This document shows, piece by piece, positions 1 to 5,715 of a stretch of DNA of 6,240 bases. Below the pieces are notes generated by a model. It was not told the DNA's origin. It saw only the letters and a list, made by a program, of their open reading frames with translations, and ran no database searches. The position numbers and the translations under genes were made by a program. Source of the DNA: an uncultured Lysobacterales bacterium (GTDB lineage Bacteria > Pseudomonadota > Gammaproteobacteria > Xanthomonadales > SZUA-36). The stretch's first letter is position 1; every line of letters begins with the position of its first letter. The stretch spans positions 1-6,240 of the forward strand of contig CALKKN010000202.1 in the NCBI GenBank assembly GCA_937995275.1, given 5' to 3'.

Positions 1-165
1 GGCGAAAACGAGCACCAGCAGACCGATCGCCACGTAGCCGATCTTGCGGCCCAGTGGCGTTTCTTTCTTGACTGCGCGGTCCATGCCCTGGCCCGAAACG
101 CTGATACCGGATTCGAGCCGGTTTTCAGAGAGCTTGCTGACTTTTCCCACGATGTCTACCTGCAT
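1..165 (-). CDS. Probable HlyD/MacA-like efflux periplasmic adaptor, N-terminal fragment
   Basis: Only the first 55 codons are in the window; the gene runs off the left edge. The peptide has a polar N-terminus, a basic stretch (MDRAVKKETPLGRK, residues 28-41) and then a hydrophobic segment (IGYVAIGLLVLVFA) that looks like a single inner-membrane anchor. This is the layout of HlyD/MacA-type periplasmic adaptor proteins, which link an inner-membrane ABC or RND transporter to an outer-membrane channel. No adaptor core domain is visible, so the family call rests on the N-terminus and on context: proteobacterial adaptor plus MacB-like ABC genes often sit beside a sigma-54 regulator and PAS kinase pair such as the one diverging here. 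I chose the ATG at 165 because an AGGA lies 8 nt upstream and a sigma-54 promoter precedes it. The in-frame ATG at 84 (residue 28) resembles the usual family start but has a badly spaced ribosome-binding site. Other single-anchor membrane proteins remain possible. Confidence 0.5.
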   Translation of the reverse strand, partial: MQVDIVGKVSKLSENRLESGISVSGQGMDRAVKKETPLGRKIGYVAIGLLVLVFA

Positions 166-173
166 TTGGTCAA

Positions 174-177
174 TCCT
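174..177 (-). promoter_or_regulatory. Ribosome-binding site (AGGA) supporting the ATG at 165
   Basis: AGGA on the minus strand lies 8 nt before the ATG at 165. It falls at the very start of the transcript predicted from the sigma-54 promoter, giving a leader of only about 13 nt. It favours this start over the internal ATG at 84, where AGGG is only one base from the start codon. Confidence 0.55.
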
Positions 178-188
178 GCCCCTTGTAA

Positions 189-204
189 TGCAACAACGAT
201 GCCA
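189..204 (-). promoter_or_regulatory. Sigma-54 (-24/-12) promoter for the adaptor gene
   Basis: The minus strand reads TGGCATCGTTGTTGCA. Against the RpoN consensus TGGCACG-N4-TTGCW it has the invariant GG (203-202) and GC (191-190) with the required 10 bp between them, plus the flanking TGGCA and TTGCA; only the last two bases of the -24 block differ. Counting 12 bases on from the -12 C puts transcription start near 178, just ahead of the AGGA and the ATG at 165. A sigma-54 promoter needs an enhancer-binding AAA+ activator, and one is encoded immediately beyond it on the other strand. The match, position and orientation are seen directly; activity is inferred. Confidence 0.85.
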
Positions 205-270
205 TTTTCGTTAACCCATTGTAAATAGGAATAAAAGTGAAAAATTGGGATGTTCTCAAGCTCTGCGCAC

Positions 271-286
271 TGTACGGAATCGGACA
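271..286. promoter_or_regulatory. Enhancer/operator site 1 (palindrome, proximal to the sigma-54 promoter)
   Basis: TGTACGGAATCGGACA is an imperfect 16-bp palindrome of form TGTnCG-N4-CGnACA. Its centre is about 100 bp upstream of the predicted sigma-54 start, a standard position for the upstream activating sequence of an NtrC-family activator. The Fis-type C-terminus of the regulator starting at 326 is the obvious candidate to bind it. Confidence 0.75.
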
Positions 287-291
287 TTAAG

Positions 292-307
292 TGTACGATT
301 CCGGACA
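292..307. promoter_or_regulatory. Enhancer/operator site 2 (palindrome, distal to the sigma-54 promoter)
   Basis: TGTACGATTCCGGACA is a second copy of TGTnCG-N4-CGnACA, 5 bp from site 1. The centre spacing is 21 bp, about two helical turns, so two regulator dimers would sit on the same DNA face. As a pair the sites form a larger dyad: ctgtacggaatcggaca against the reverse complement of the other arm matches at 15 of 17 bases. Its end is 18 bp before the regulator's ATG, so it lies in that gene's promoter or leader region. Confidence 0.75.
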
Positions 308-325
308 GCCGGGGAATTGCGCGCC

Positions 326-1711
326 ATGAACGAACGGATCGGCAACATATTGATCGTCGACGACGACGAGGACATCCTGACTGCCGGGCGGTTGCTGTTG
401 CGTCGGAATTTTGGCAGCGTCCTCACCTGCCGGCAGCCGGAAGAAATCCCCGGCCTCCTGGAAAAGAACGACTTCGACGCCGTTCTCCTGGACATGAACT
501 TCGGGCCGGGCGAGTCGTCGGGGCGCCAGGGCCTGGAATGGCTGGCGCGGATCCAGGAGATCGATCCCCGCCAGGTCGTTGTCATGATTACCGCTCATGG
601 CAGCGTCGACACGGTCGTCGAGGCCATGAAGCGGGGCGCGACCGATTTCATCGCCAAGCCCTGGCAGAACGAAAAATTCGTGGCCACGGTCTCCGCGGCC
701 GTCGCACTTCACCGCAGCCGCAACGAGACGGATTCGCTGCGCCAGGCGAACCGGGCATTGGCGGAAGCCGCGACCGCCGGCAGCCGGGACATCATTTTCA
801 AATCGGAGGCGATGGACGAGATCCTGACCCTGGTTCGCCGCGCCGCCCCCACCGAGGCCAACGTGCTGATCCTGGGCGAGAACGGCACCGGCAAGGAACT
901 GATCGCCCGCGAACTGCACAGACATTCCTCCCGCTCCGAGCAGGTTTTTTTGCCGGTCGACCTGGGTTCGATCAGCGAGTCGTTGTTCGAATCCGAGCTG
1001 TTCGGGCACCGCAAGGGTGCTTTCACCGGCGCCGACGATAATCGGCCGGGCCGTTTCCAGGCGGCCAATGGCGGCACGCTGTTCCTGGACGAGATCGGCA
1101 ATCTGCCGCTCCACCTCCAGGCCAAGCTGCTGGGGGCGCTGGAGATGCACCAGGTGACGCCGTTGGGCACGGACCGCGCAGAGCACGTCGATGTCCGCGT
1201 CATTGCGGCAACCAACACGCCGGCGCCGGTGCTGCGCGACCCCACTGTGTTCCGCCCCGACCTGCTGTTCCGGCTGAACACGGTGGAAATCACCTTGCCG
1301 CCGCTTCGTGACAGGCGCGACGACATACTGCCCATCGCACGGCATTACGCAGAGATCTATGCCGGGAAGTACGGCAAGCAGATCCGGTCGTTTTCGGCGC
1401 CGGCGGAGTCCGGCCTCCGGGAATACGACTGGCCGGGGAATGTACGTGCCCTGCGGCATGCTGTGGAACGGGCGGTCATTCTCGCCCCGGGCGAGACCCT
1501 GGAACCACAGGACCTGCAACTGGACTACGAAGCACCGCACGGAACGCCGGAAGAGCAGGCCGGCCCGGCGGTGCTGAACCTGGAACAGGTCGAAAGAGAG
1601 ACGATCGAGCGTGCCCTGTACAAGCACGGTTTCAATATCTCGCACGCGGCGAAGGAACTGGGGCTGACCCGGGCATCCCTGTACCGCCGCATGGAAAAAC
1701 ATGGCCTCTAG
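326..1711 (+). CDS. NtrC-family sigma-54-dependent response regulator
   Basis: A 461-residue cytoplasmic transcription activator with the full three-domain layout. The receiver (about 1-125) has acidic D12/D13, phosphoacceptor D56, T89 and K111. The AAA+ domain (about 155-390) has Walker A GENGTGKE (184-191), an intact GAFTGA sigma-54 contact loop (231-236), Walker B TLFLDE (251-256) and arginine-finger candidates R310 and R316. A Fis-type helix-turn-helix ends the protein (about 420-461, with NISHAAKELGLTRASLYRRM). Length is normal for the family. The ATG at 326 is preferred over an in-frame TTG at 245 because the added 27 residues would be encoded across the two palindromes and precede a normal receiver start (NILIVDDDED). 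The ribosome-binding site is weak: GGGG, 11 nt upstream. The partner is the kinase gene overlapping its 3' end. The inferred target is the divergent efflux promoter, with possible autoregulation. The family is certain; the target is strong inference. Confidence 0.95.
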   Translation: MNERIGNILIVDDDEDILTAGRLLLRRNFGSVLTCRQPEEIPGLLEKNDFDAVLLDMNFGPGESSGRQGLEWLARIQEIDPRQVVVMITAHGSVDTVVEAMKRGATDFIAKPWQNEKFVATVSAAVALHRSRNETDSLRQANRALAEAATAGSRDIIFKSEAMDEILTLVRRAAPTEANVLILGENGTGKELIARELHRHSSRSEQVFLPVDLGSISESLFESELFGHRKGAFTGADDNRPGRFQAANGGTLFLDEIGNLPLHLQAKLLGALEMHQVTPLGTDRAEHVDVRVIAATNTPAPVLRDPTVFRPDLLFRLNTVEITLPPLRDRRDDILPIARHYAEIYAGKYGKQIRSFSAPAESGLREYDWPGNVRALRHAVERAVILAPGETLEPQDLQLDYEAPHGTPEEQAGPAVLNLEQVERETIERALYKHGFNISHAAKELGLTRASLYRRMEKHGL

Positions 1712-3053
1712 GCGGTTCACGGTCCGCCTCGCCGGCCGCCTCCTCCTGCTGAGCGCGGCGATGCTCCTCGGGGTCTGGCTGATTCTGCGGCCCGGATACC
1801 ATGGCATGACCGCCCTCGCGGTGGGCATATTCGTCCTGCTGGCATTCGAACTGTGGCTTTTCGTCAACCGCAGCAACCGGGAACTCTCCCGATTCCTCGA
1901 CGCAGCGGCGCATGCCGATTACTCCCAGCGCTTCCGGCTCGGGGGTCTGGGCAGCGGTTTTGACCGGCTGGGCGAACGCTTCACGGCCATCCTGGAGAGA
2001 CAGCGGGCCGAGCGGGAAGATCACGAAACCTCCAACCGCAGGCTGCGGGCGCTGATCGAGCACATCCCGGTGCCCCTGCTGAGCGTACACGGCGACCAGA
2101 CGGTCACGTTGCAGAACAACGCAGCACGTCGCCTGTTCGGCCCCGCGAAAGTGACCCGGCTGCACGACCTGCTGCAGTTCGGCGCCGGCTTCCACGAAGC
2201 CGTGCTGGAAGCCGTCCCCGGCAAGAGGCAGCTCGTGACGTTTGCCGTGGAGGGAATCGAGTATCAGCTAACGCTCGCCACTACCGAGATCGTGGTATCG
2301 GGGCAGAGCGAAAGATTGATCTCACTGCAGGACATTCAGACTGAGCTGGATCAGACCCAGGCTGAAGCCTGGCAGGACCTCGTCCGGGTCCTGACGCATG
2401 AAATCATGAATTCCATTACACCGGTCACCTCCCTGGCGAAGACGGCCAGCGAAGTCGTGGACGATATACGGGCCAGGACCGAAGCGGACTCGCCCGTTGC
2501 CGACGATCTCCGCGATTTGCACGATGCGGTAACCACCGTCGCCCGCCGCTCAGACAGCCTGATGCAGTTCGTCGAAAGCTACCGCCAGATCACCCGGCTC
2601 GCGCCGCCGGAGAAGAAGCGCGTCCGCCTGTGGGACCTGTTCGATTCGGCGGGCAGGCTGGCGGCCGCCGAATGGCCGGCCGACGATGGGCGCCTCGAGT
2701 GGCATGTCGACCCGCACGGACTGGACGTGTATGCCGACCGGGACCTGCTGGAACCGGTGTTGTTGAACCTTCTTCGCAATGCCTGGCAGGCAACCGCGGA
2801 ACACAGCAGCCCCGAAATCCGCATGCAGGGCAGGCTCAACCGCCGCGGTCACGTGGTGATCGAGGTAAGCGACAACGGACCCGGTGTGCCCGATGACATT
2901 GCCCGGAAGGTCTTCGTGCCGTTTTTCACGACCCGTCCGGGCGGCTCAGGGGTCGGCCTGGCGCTGGCGCGTCAGGTCATGATCGCCCACAGGGGATTCA
3001 TCCGGCTCGACGAGAGCGCAACCGGCGGCGCCCGCTTCACTCTGATCTTCTGA
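1701..3053 (+). CDS. PAS-containing membrane sensor histidine kinase
   Basis: A 450-residue inner-membrane kinase that should phosphorylate the regulator encoded just upstream. Two transmembrane segments (about 11-30 and 37-56) are separated by only a few residues, so there is no periplasmic sensor domain. A HAMP-like linker with coiled-coil character (about 58-115) leads to a PAS-like region (about 115-215). The DHp box WQDLVRVLTHEIMNSITP carries phosphoacceptor H233. The catalytic domain shows the N box (NLLRNA, 356-361), G1 DNGPG (391-395), F box (VPFFTT, 406-411) and G2 GSGVGLAL (415-422), so it looks fully active. The start overlaps the regulator by 11 bp, which implies translational coupling. 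The HEIMNS form of the H box is seen in NtrB/AtoS-like kinases paired with sigma-54 regulators. The short loop suggests sensing within the membrane or by PAS; the ligand is unknown. Confidence 0.93.
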   Translation: MASRRFTVRLAGRLLLLSAAMLLGVWLILRPGYHGMTALAVGIFVLLAFELWLFVNRSNRELSRFLDAAAHADYSQRFRLGGLGSGFDRLGERFTAILERQRAEREDHETSNRRLRALIEHIPVPLLSVHGDQTVTLQNNAARRLFGPAKVTRLHDLLQFGAGFHEAVLEAVPGKRQLVTFAVEGIEYQLTLATTEIVVSGQSERLISLQDIQTELDQTQAEAWQDLVRVLTHEIMNSITPVTSLAKTASEVVDDIRARTEADSPVADDLRDLHDAVTTVARRSDSLMQFVESYRQITRLAPPEKKRVRLWDLFDSAGRLAAAEWPADDGRLEWHVDPHGLDVYADRDLLEPVLLNLLRNAWQATAEHSSPEIRMQGRLNRRGHVVIEVSDNGPGVPDDIARKVFVPFFTTRPGGSGVGLALARQVMIAHRGFIRLDESATGGARFTLIF

Positions 3054-3070
3054 CCGGACCGGACTTCGGC

Positions 3071-3463
3071 TCAGCTGTAGTCCTGGTAGGACTTCTCCTC
3101 GATGATCCGGGAACCCAGGTGCAGGTTGAGCTGCTTCTTGACCTCCGAACGGCGGTCGTTGGTGAAATAGACGCTGCGGGCCAGTTCGATGAACTGCTCG
3201 TCGAATTCCTTGGCGCGCTCCTTGTCGCGGATGTCGTCCTCGATCTCCCACAAGGCCTCGTTGATCTCCTTGAGCTGCGCGTGCAGGTCGCGGATTACGT
3301 CGTCCTCGGTCACGGCCCTGGCCCAGGTGTCTTGCAGCAGCGCCAGCTCGGTGCGGACGTTGGCGACTTTGTCCGGGTCGTCCATGCGCTCGGACTTGAT
3401 CTCGAGGATCGTGATCTTGTCGAGCACCTCGCCGGGCGAGACGGGTACGCGGATGTTTTCCAT
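3071..3463 (-). CDS. DUF6165 family protein
   Basis: A 130-residue soluble, highly charged and mostly helical protein with no signal peptide or membrane segment. The N-terminal motif VPVSPGEVLDKITILEIKSE (7-26), the following DPDKVANVRTEL and the C-terminal SRIIEEKSYQDY fit my recollection of DUF6165, a family of unknown function often found among glycan or surface-polymer genes. The middle (about 35-90) is rich in Leu, Glu and Lys and could form a helical hairpin or coiled coil. It is the last gene of the minus-strand string, 33 bp after the PhyH stop, with a very strong ribosome-binding site. A cytoplasmic role as a partner or regulator of the polymer enzymes is speculation from context. 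The gene is certain, the family likely, the function unknown. Confidence 0.85.
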   Translation of the reverse strand: MENIRVPVSPGEVLDKITILEIKSERMDDPDKVANVRTELALLQDTWARAVTEDDVIRDLHAQLKEINEALWEIEDDIRDKERAKEFDEQFIELARSVYFTNDRRSEVKKQLNLHLGSRIIEEKSYQDYS

Positions 3464-3469
3464 TACCTT

Positions 3470-3475
3470 CCTCCT
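3470..3475 (-). promoter_or_regulatory. Strong ribosome-binding site (AGGAGG) of the DUF6165 gene
   Basis: A perfect AGGAGG on the minus strand lies 6 nt before the ATG at 3463. It fixes the start and suggests that this last gene is translated more efficiently than its upstream neighbours, whose sites are weaker or absent. Confidence 0.8.
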
Positions 3476-3496
3476 GGGGCCGCTGGCGGCCGCCGA

Positions 3497-4261
3497 TCAG
3501 ACCTTGAACGCGTAATCCTTGTCCGGGTCGCGCTCGATGTCCGGGGGATAGTTGCGGCGCTTGTCCGCGTAGTACTGCTCGCGGGAATCGCCCTTCGACG
3601 CCTTGTTATAGGTAATGTACAACACCCGGCGCGCCTTGTCGGTACGATTGGGGTGCGAGCGGTGCGGCGCGAACGAGTCGAAAAATACCGCGTCGCCCGG
3701 CTGGCAGTGCACGGGTACGTATTCGATGTGGCGGGTATCCTCGTCGGTCAGCGGCGCCCACATCGTCCCGAGCACACCCTGCCTGTGCATGCCGGCGATC
3801 ATCTCCAGGCTGCCGTTGGCCTCGTTGGTCTCGTCGATCGCGATCATCGCGGTGATGTGCAGGTCGGCGAACGCGTCCCAGCCCGCCTGCACGTCCTGGT
3901 GTTCCTTGAAGCCGTCGCCACCGGGCAGTTTGAAATTGATCTTGTCCTTGAACAGCACCGCCTCTTCGCCGAACAGTTCCGACACAGCCTGCTGCATGCG
4001 GCGCGCGGTGATCAGCTCCGAAAAACCCGCGTGATAGGGCACGAAGTTCTCAATCCGGCACAGGATGCGCGAGCCGTCGGACTGGCTTGTTTCGAAATAC
4101 ATCATGTACTTGCCGGGCACTTCGGGGTAGTTCGCGACCTCGTCGGTCCAGGCGCCGATGTCCGCCACCTCGTCCAGTGAATACATGCCGCGCACGAGCA
4201 GGTAGCCGTCACGGCGGAATTGCTCGACCTGTTCGTCGGTGAGGAGGCGTTCGGGCTCCAT
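3497..4261 (-). CDS. PhyH-like Fe(II)/2-oxoglutarate-dependent dioxygenase
   Basis: A 254-residue cytoplasmic protein of the phytanoyl-CoA dioxygenase (PhyH) superfamily, whose members hydroxylate or oxidise small molecules using O2, Fe(II) and 2-oxoglutarate. It opens with the typical LTDEQVEQFRRDGYLLVRG (7-25). The iron triad is visible: H121-x-D123 in FKEHQDVQAGW and a distal His in FFDSFAPHRSH (H200, less likely H203). R211 or R212 in ARRVLYITYN would hold 2-oxoglutarate. NGSLEMIAGMH (149-159) is the usual strand and turn between the iron ligands. All catalytic residues are present. The ATG at 4261 has AGGA 9 nt upstream; the open frame continues further only because it overlaps the YidC-like gene out of frame. 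It lies 35 bp after that gene's stop, within the same string, so its substrate may be a polymer precursor or head group. The substrate cannot be read from sequence. Confidence 0.9.
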   Translation of the reverse strand: MEPERLLTDEQVEQFRRDGYLLVRGMYSLDEVADIGAWTDEVANYPEVPGKYMMYFETSQSDGSRILCRIENFVPYHAGFSELITARRMQQAVSELFGEEAVLFKDKINFKLPGGDGFKEHQDVQAGWDAFADLHITAMIAIDETNEANGSLEMIAGMHRQGVLGTMWAPLTDEDTRHIEYVPVHCQPGDAVFFDSFAPHRSHPNRTDKARRVLYITYNKASKGDSREQYYADKRRNYPPDIERDPDKDYAFKV

Positions 4262-4296
4262 ATCTCGGTGTCCTGTGTGTTCCCTGTGATCGGATT

Positions 4297-5715
4297 CTAG
4301 CGGCGCGCCCACAGGCTCTTGATGACTGAAATCAGGTTGTTGGTCGTCCAGTACAGGACCATGCCGGCCGGGAACGTATAAAACAGAACGAAAAACGCCA
4401 GCGCCAACAGGATCATGTTGCGCACCTGCCGATGCCGCAGTTCCGCGTTCAGCGCCAGCGGCTTGTGCAGCACCGAGGCGACGAAAGACAGGGCGGTCAT
4501 CAGGAACGGTAGCAGGTTGAACTCCGCGCCGAAGAACGGCAGCCGGAACGGCAGGTTGAACAGGTCGTCGGGGCGCGACAGGTCGGCGATCCACAGGAAG
4601 CCGGTGTTCAGCAGGTGGATATTCTCCGCCAGCATGTCGAAGGCGCCGATGAACACCGGGATAACGACCGCCACGCCGACCAGGCTCTTCAGGCTGTACA
4701 GCGGGTGCACGCGCTCGGTTTTGTAGAGCGCGATGATCTTGGCCGCCTGTTCCTCGCCCTTGAAATGCTTCTTGATGCGCTGCAGTTCGGGCGCCAGGCG
4801 CGCCTCGATCTCGTTGACCTCCTGCTGGAAACGGTCCGCCAGGCGGCTCAGCGGCAACATCAGGACGTTCACGGCCAGGGACAGCGCCATGATGGCGATA
4901 CCCCAGGCGGGGATGAACTGCTGGATGGCGGCCAGCAGGTGGAACAGGCCGAGACTGATCCAGCGCAGCCAGAACCAGAGGCCCGCGTACAGGACCTTCT
5001 GCAGAACCGGGTCGGCGGTTTTGAGCATCACCGGTTCGACCGGGCCGAGATAGAACGACCACTCGCCGTCGGCGGGCGCATCGATGCGGACTTCCGCGCC
5101 CTGCTGCTCCGCGCCGGTCGCCAGGCGGGCATCGACCACCGCCGGCGGCTGCGCCATCAGCGACCAGTAGCGGTTGCGGTACCCGAGCCAGCCGCGGATG
5201 CCCGCCACGCTGCTTTCGTCCTCGTCCAGGCCGGTCTGCGTCACGTCGCCGCCGTCGATCGCCAGGTAGCGGGTCTGCTCCAGCCAGTTCCCGAAGCCGG
5301 CCGCCGGCCGCGGCCGGAACGGCTCGCCGGAACGCATCAGCAGCGCCTCGCCCCCGGCCACCTCGAGCCCGAGGCGGTAGCCGCTTTCGGGAATCTTCCA
5401 GGTCAGCGAAACGCCCCCGGGCCGCGCGAACCGGAGTTCGTAATGCGCCTCCCGGCGCTGGTCGGACAACTCGGCCGCCCCCCGGCCGCCGCCCTCGACC
5501 GCGATGACCGATTCACTCGCGAACTGCTGGACGCGCACCCGCTCGCCGGTGCACGCCGGAAAACAGGCGATGGCCGAGGACAGGTTGCCGCCCGCATCGA
5601 ACGTCAGGCGCAGGTGGCTGGTTTCGACCGTGGTGGCCGCCGGGGTGTCGGCCTTTACCCCACCCAGGCCCGGCAGCAGCAGGAACGCAACGGCAAGCAG
5701 TGCGCGGCGGTTCAC
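4297..5715 (-). CDS. Divergent YidC/Oxa1-family membrane insertase paralogue
   Basis: A 472-residue inner-membrane protein, shorter than the roughly 550 of housekeeping proteobacterial YidC. It has an N-terminal hydrophobic segment (4-20) followed by VKA-DTPAA, resembling a cleavable signal peptide. A beta-rich periplasmic P1-like domain follows (about 25-230), with a C51/C55 pair. The conserved insertase core starts near 235, with membrane segments at about 243-265, 270-288, 345-363, 400-416 and 434-461. Core landmarks match E. coli YidC: the charged cytoplasmic hairpin (290-330), ALYKTERVHPLYSL against ALYKAEKVNPLGGC, LWIADLSRPD, and FYTFPAGMVLYWTTNNLIS. The groove arginine (E. coli R366) aligns with N283. 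The start is GTG at 5715, sharing GTGA with the upstream stop and lacking its own ribosome-binding site, so coupled translation is likely. The gene neighbours (a glycerophosphotransferase and a dioxygenase) are not those of housekeeping yidC (rnpA, mnmE), so this is a paralogue, perhaps dedicated to the locus. Confidence 0.93.
   Translation of the reverse strand: MNRRALLAVAFLLLPGLGGVKADTPAATTVETSHLRLTFDAGGNLSSAIACFPACTGERVRVQQFASESVIAVEGGGRGAAELSDQRREAHYELRFARPGGVSLTWKIPESGYRLGLEVAGGEALLMRSGEPFRPRPAAGFGNWLEQTRYLAIDGGDVTQTGLDEDESSVAGIRGWLGYRNRYWSLMAQPPAVVDARLATGAEQQGAEVRIDAPADGEWSFYLGPVEPVMLKTADPVLQKVLYAGLWFWLRWISLGLFHLLAAIQQFIPAWGIAIMALSLAVNVLMLPLSRLADRFQQEVNEIEARLAPELQRIKKHFKGEEQAAKIIALYKTERVHPLYSLKSLVGVAVVIPVFIGAFDMLAENIHLLNTGFLWIADLSRPDDLFNLPFRLPFFGAEFNLLPFLMTALSFVASVLHKPLALNAELRHRQVRNMILLALAFFVLFYTFPAGMVLYWTTNNLISVIKSLWARR

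Larger units (their letters stand above)
166..325. other. Divergent intergenic control region
   Basis: This 160-bp gap separates the divergent adaptor and regulator genes. From left to right it holds the adaptor gene's ribosome-binding site, its sigma-54 promoter, an A/T-rich stretch at about 203-250 that contrasts with the GC-rich surroundings and may be bent, and the two palindromic sites. I found no convincing sigma-70 promoter for the regulator gene. The best elements (TTAACC at 211 and TAAAAG at 232, 15 bp apart) are weak in both sequence and spacing, so the source of basal expression of the two-component genes is not resolved. Confidence 0.7.

Noticed and set aside
212..224. Possible IHF site between the enhancer sites and the sigma-54 promoter (minus strand TTACAATGGGTTA)
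   Set aside because: It matches the WATCAA-N4-TTR core at 7 of 9 positions and lies in A/T-rich DNA, but two core mismatches make it too weak to call without a scoring matrix or binding data.
246..262. Possible plus-strand sigma-54 promoter for the regulator (GG at 248-249, GC at 260-261)
   Set aside because: The GG-N10-GC spacing is right, but the flanking bases (GGGATGT and AAGC) do not fit TGGCAC and TTGC. It is a chance match.
245..325. 27-codon N-terminal extension of the response regulator from a TTG
   Set aside because: The extension would encode the two operator palindromes as protein (RTVRNRTLSVRFRT) and has no good ribosome-binding site. The ATG at 326 gives a normal receiver start.
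287..1876. A 529-codon open frame on the minus strand across the response regulator gene
   Set aside because: It is antisense to a regulator with every family motif intact. Its peptide is rich in Arg, Gln, Gly and Val with no recognisable domain, typical of shadow frames in GC-rich DNA.
3054..3070. Repeat CCGGACCGG as a terminator stem
   Set aside because: It is a short near-palindrome without a loop of useful size or a T tract on either strand.
3119..4180. A 353-codon open frame on the plus strand opposite DUF6165 and PhyH
   Set aside because: It spans two real genes and their gap on the other strand, and is a Val/Leu/Arg-rich shadow with no domain.
4262..5062. Upstream extension of the PhyH frame through the YidC-like gene
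   Set aside because: The frame is open only because it overlaps the YidC-like gene in another phase; the sequence before MEPERLL is Arg/Pro/Gly-rich noise, and an AGGA precedes the ATG at 4261.
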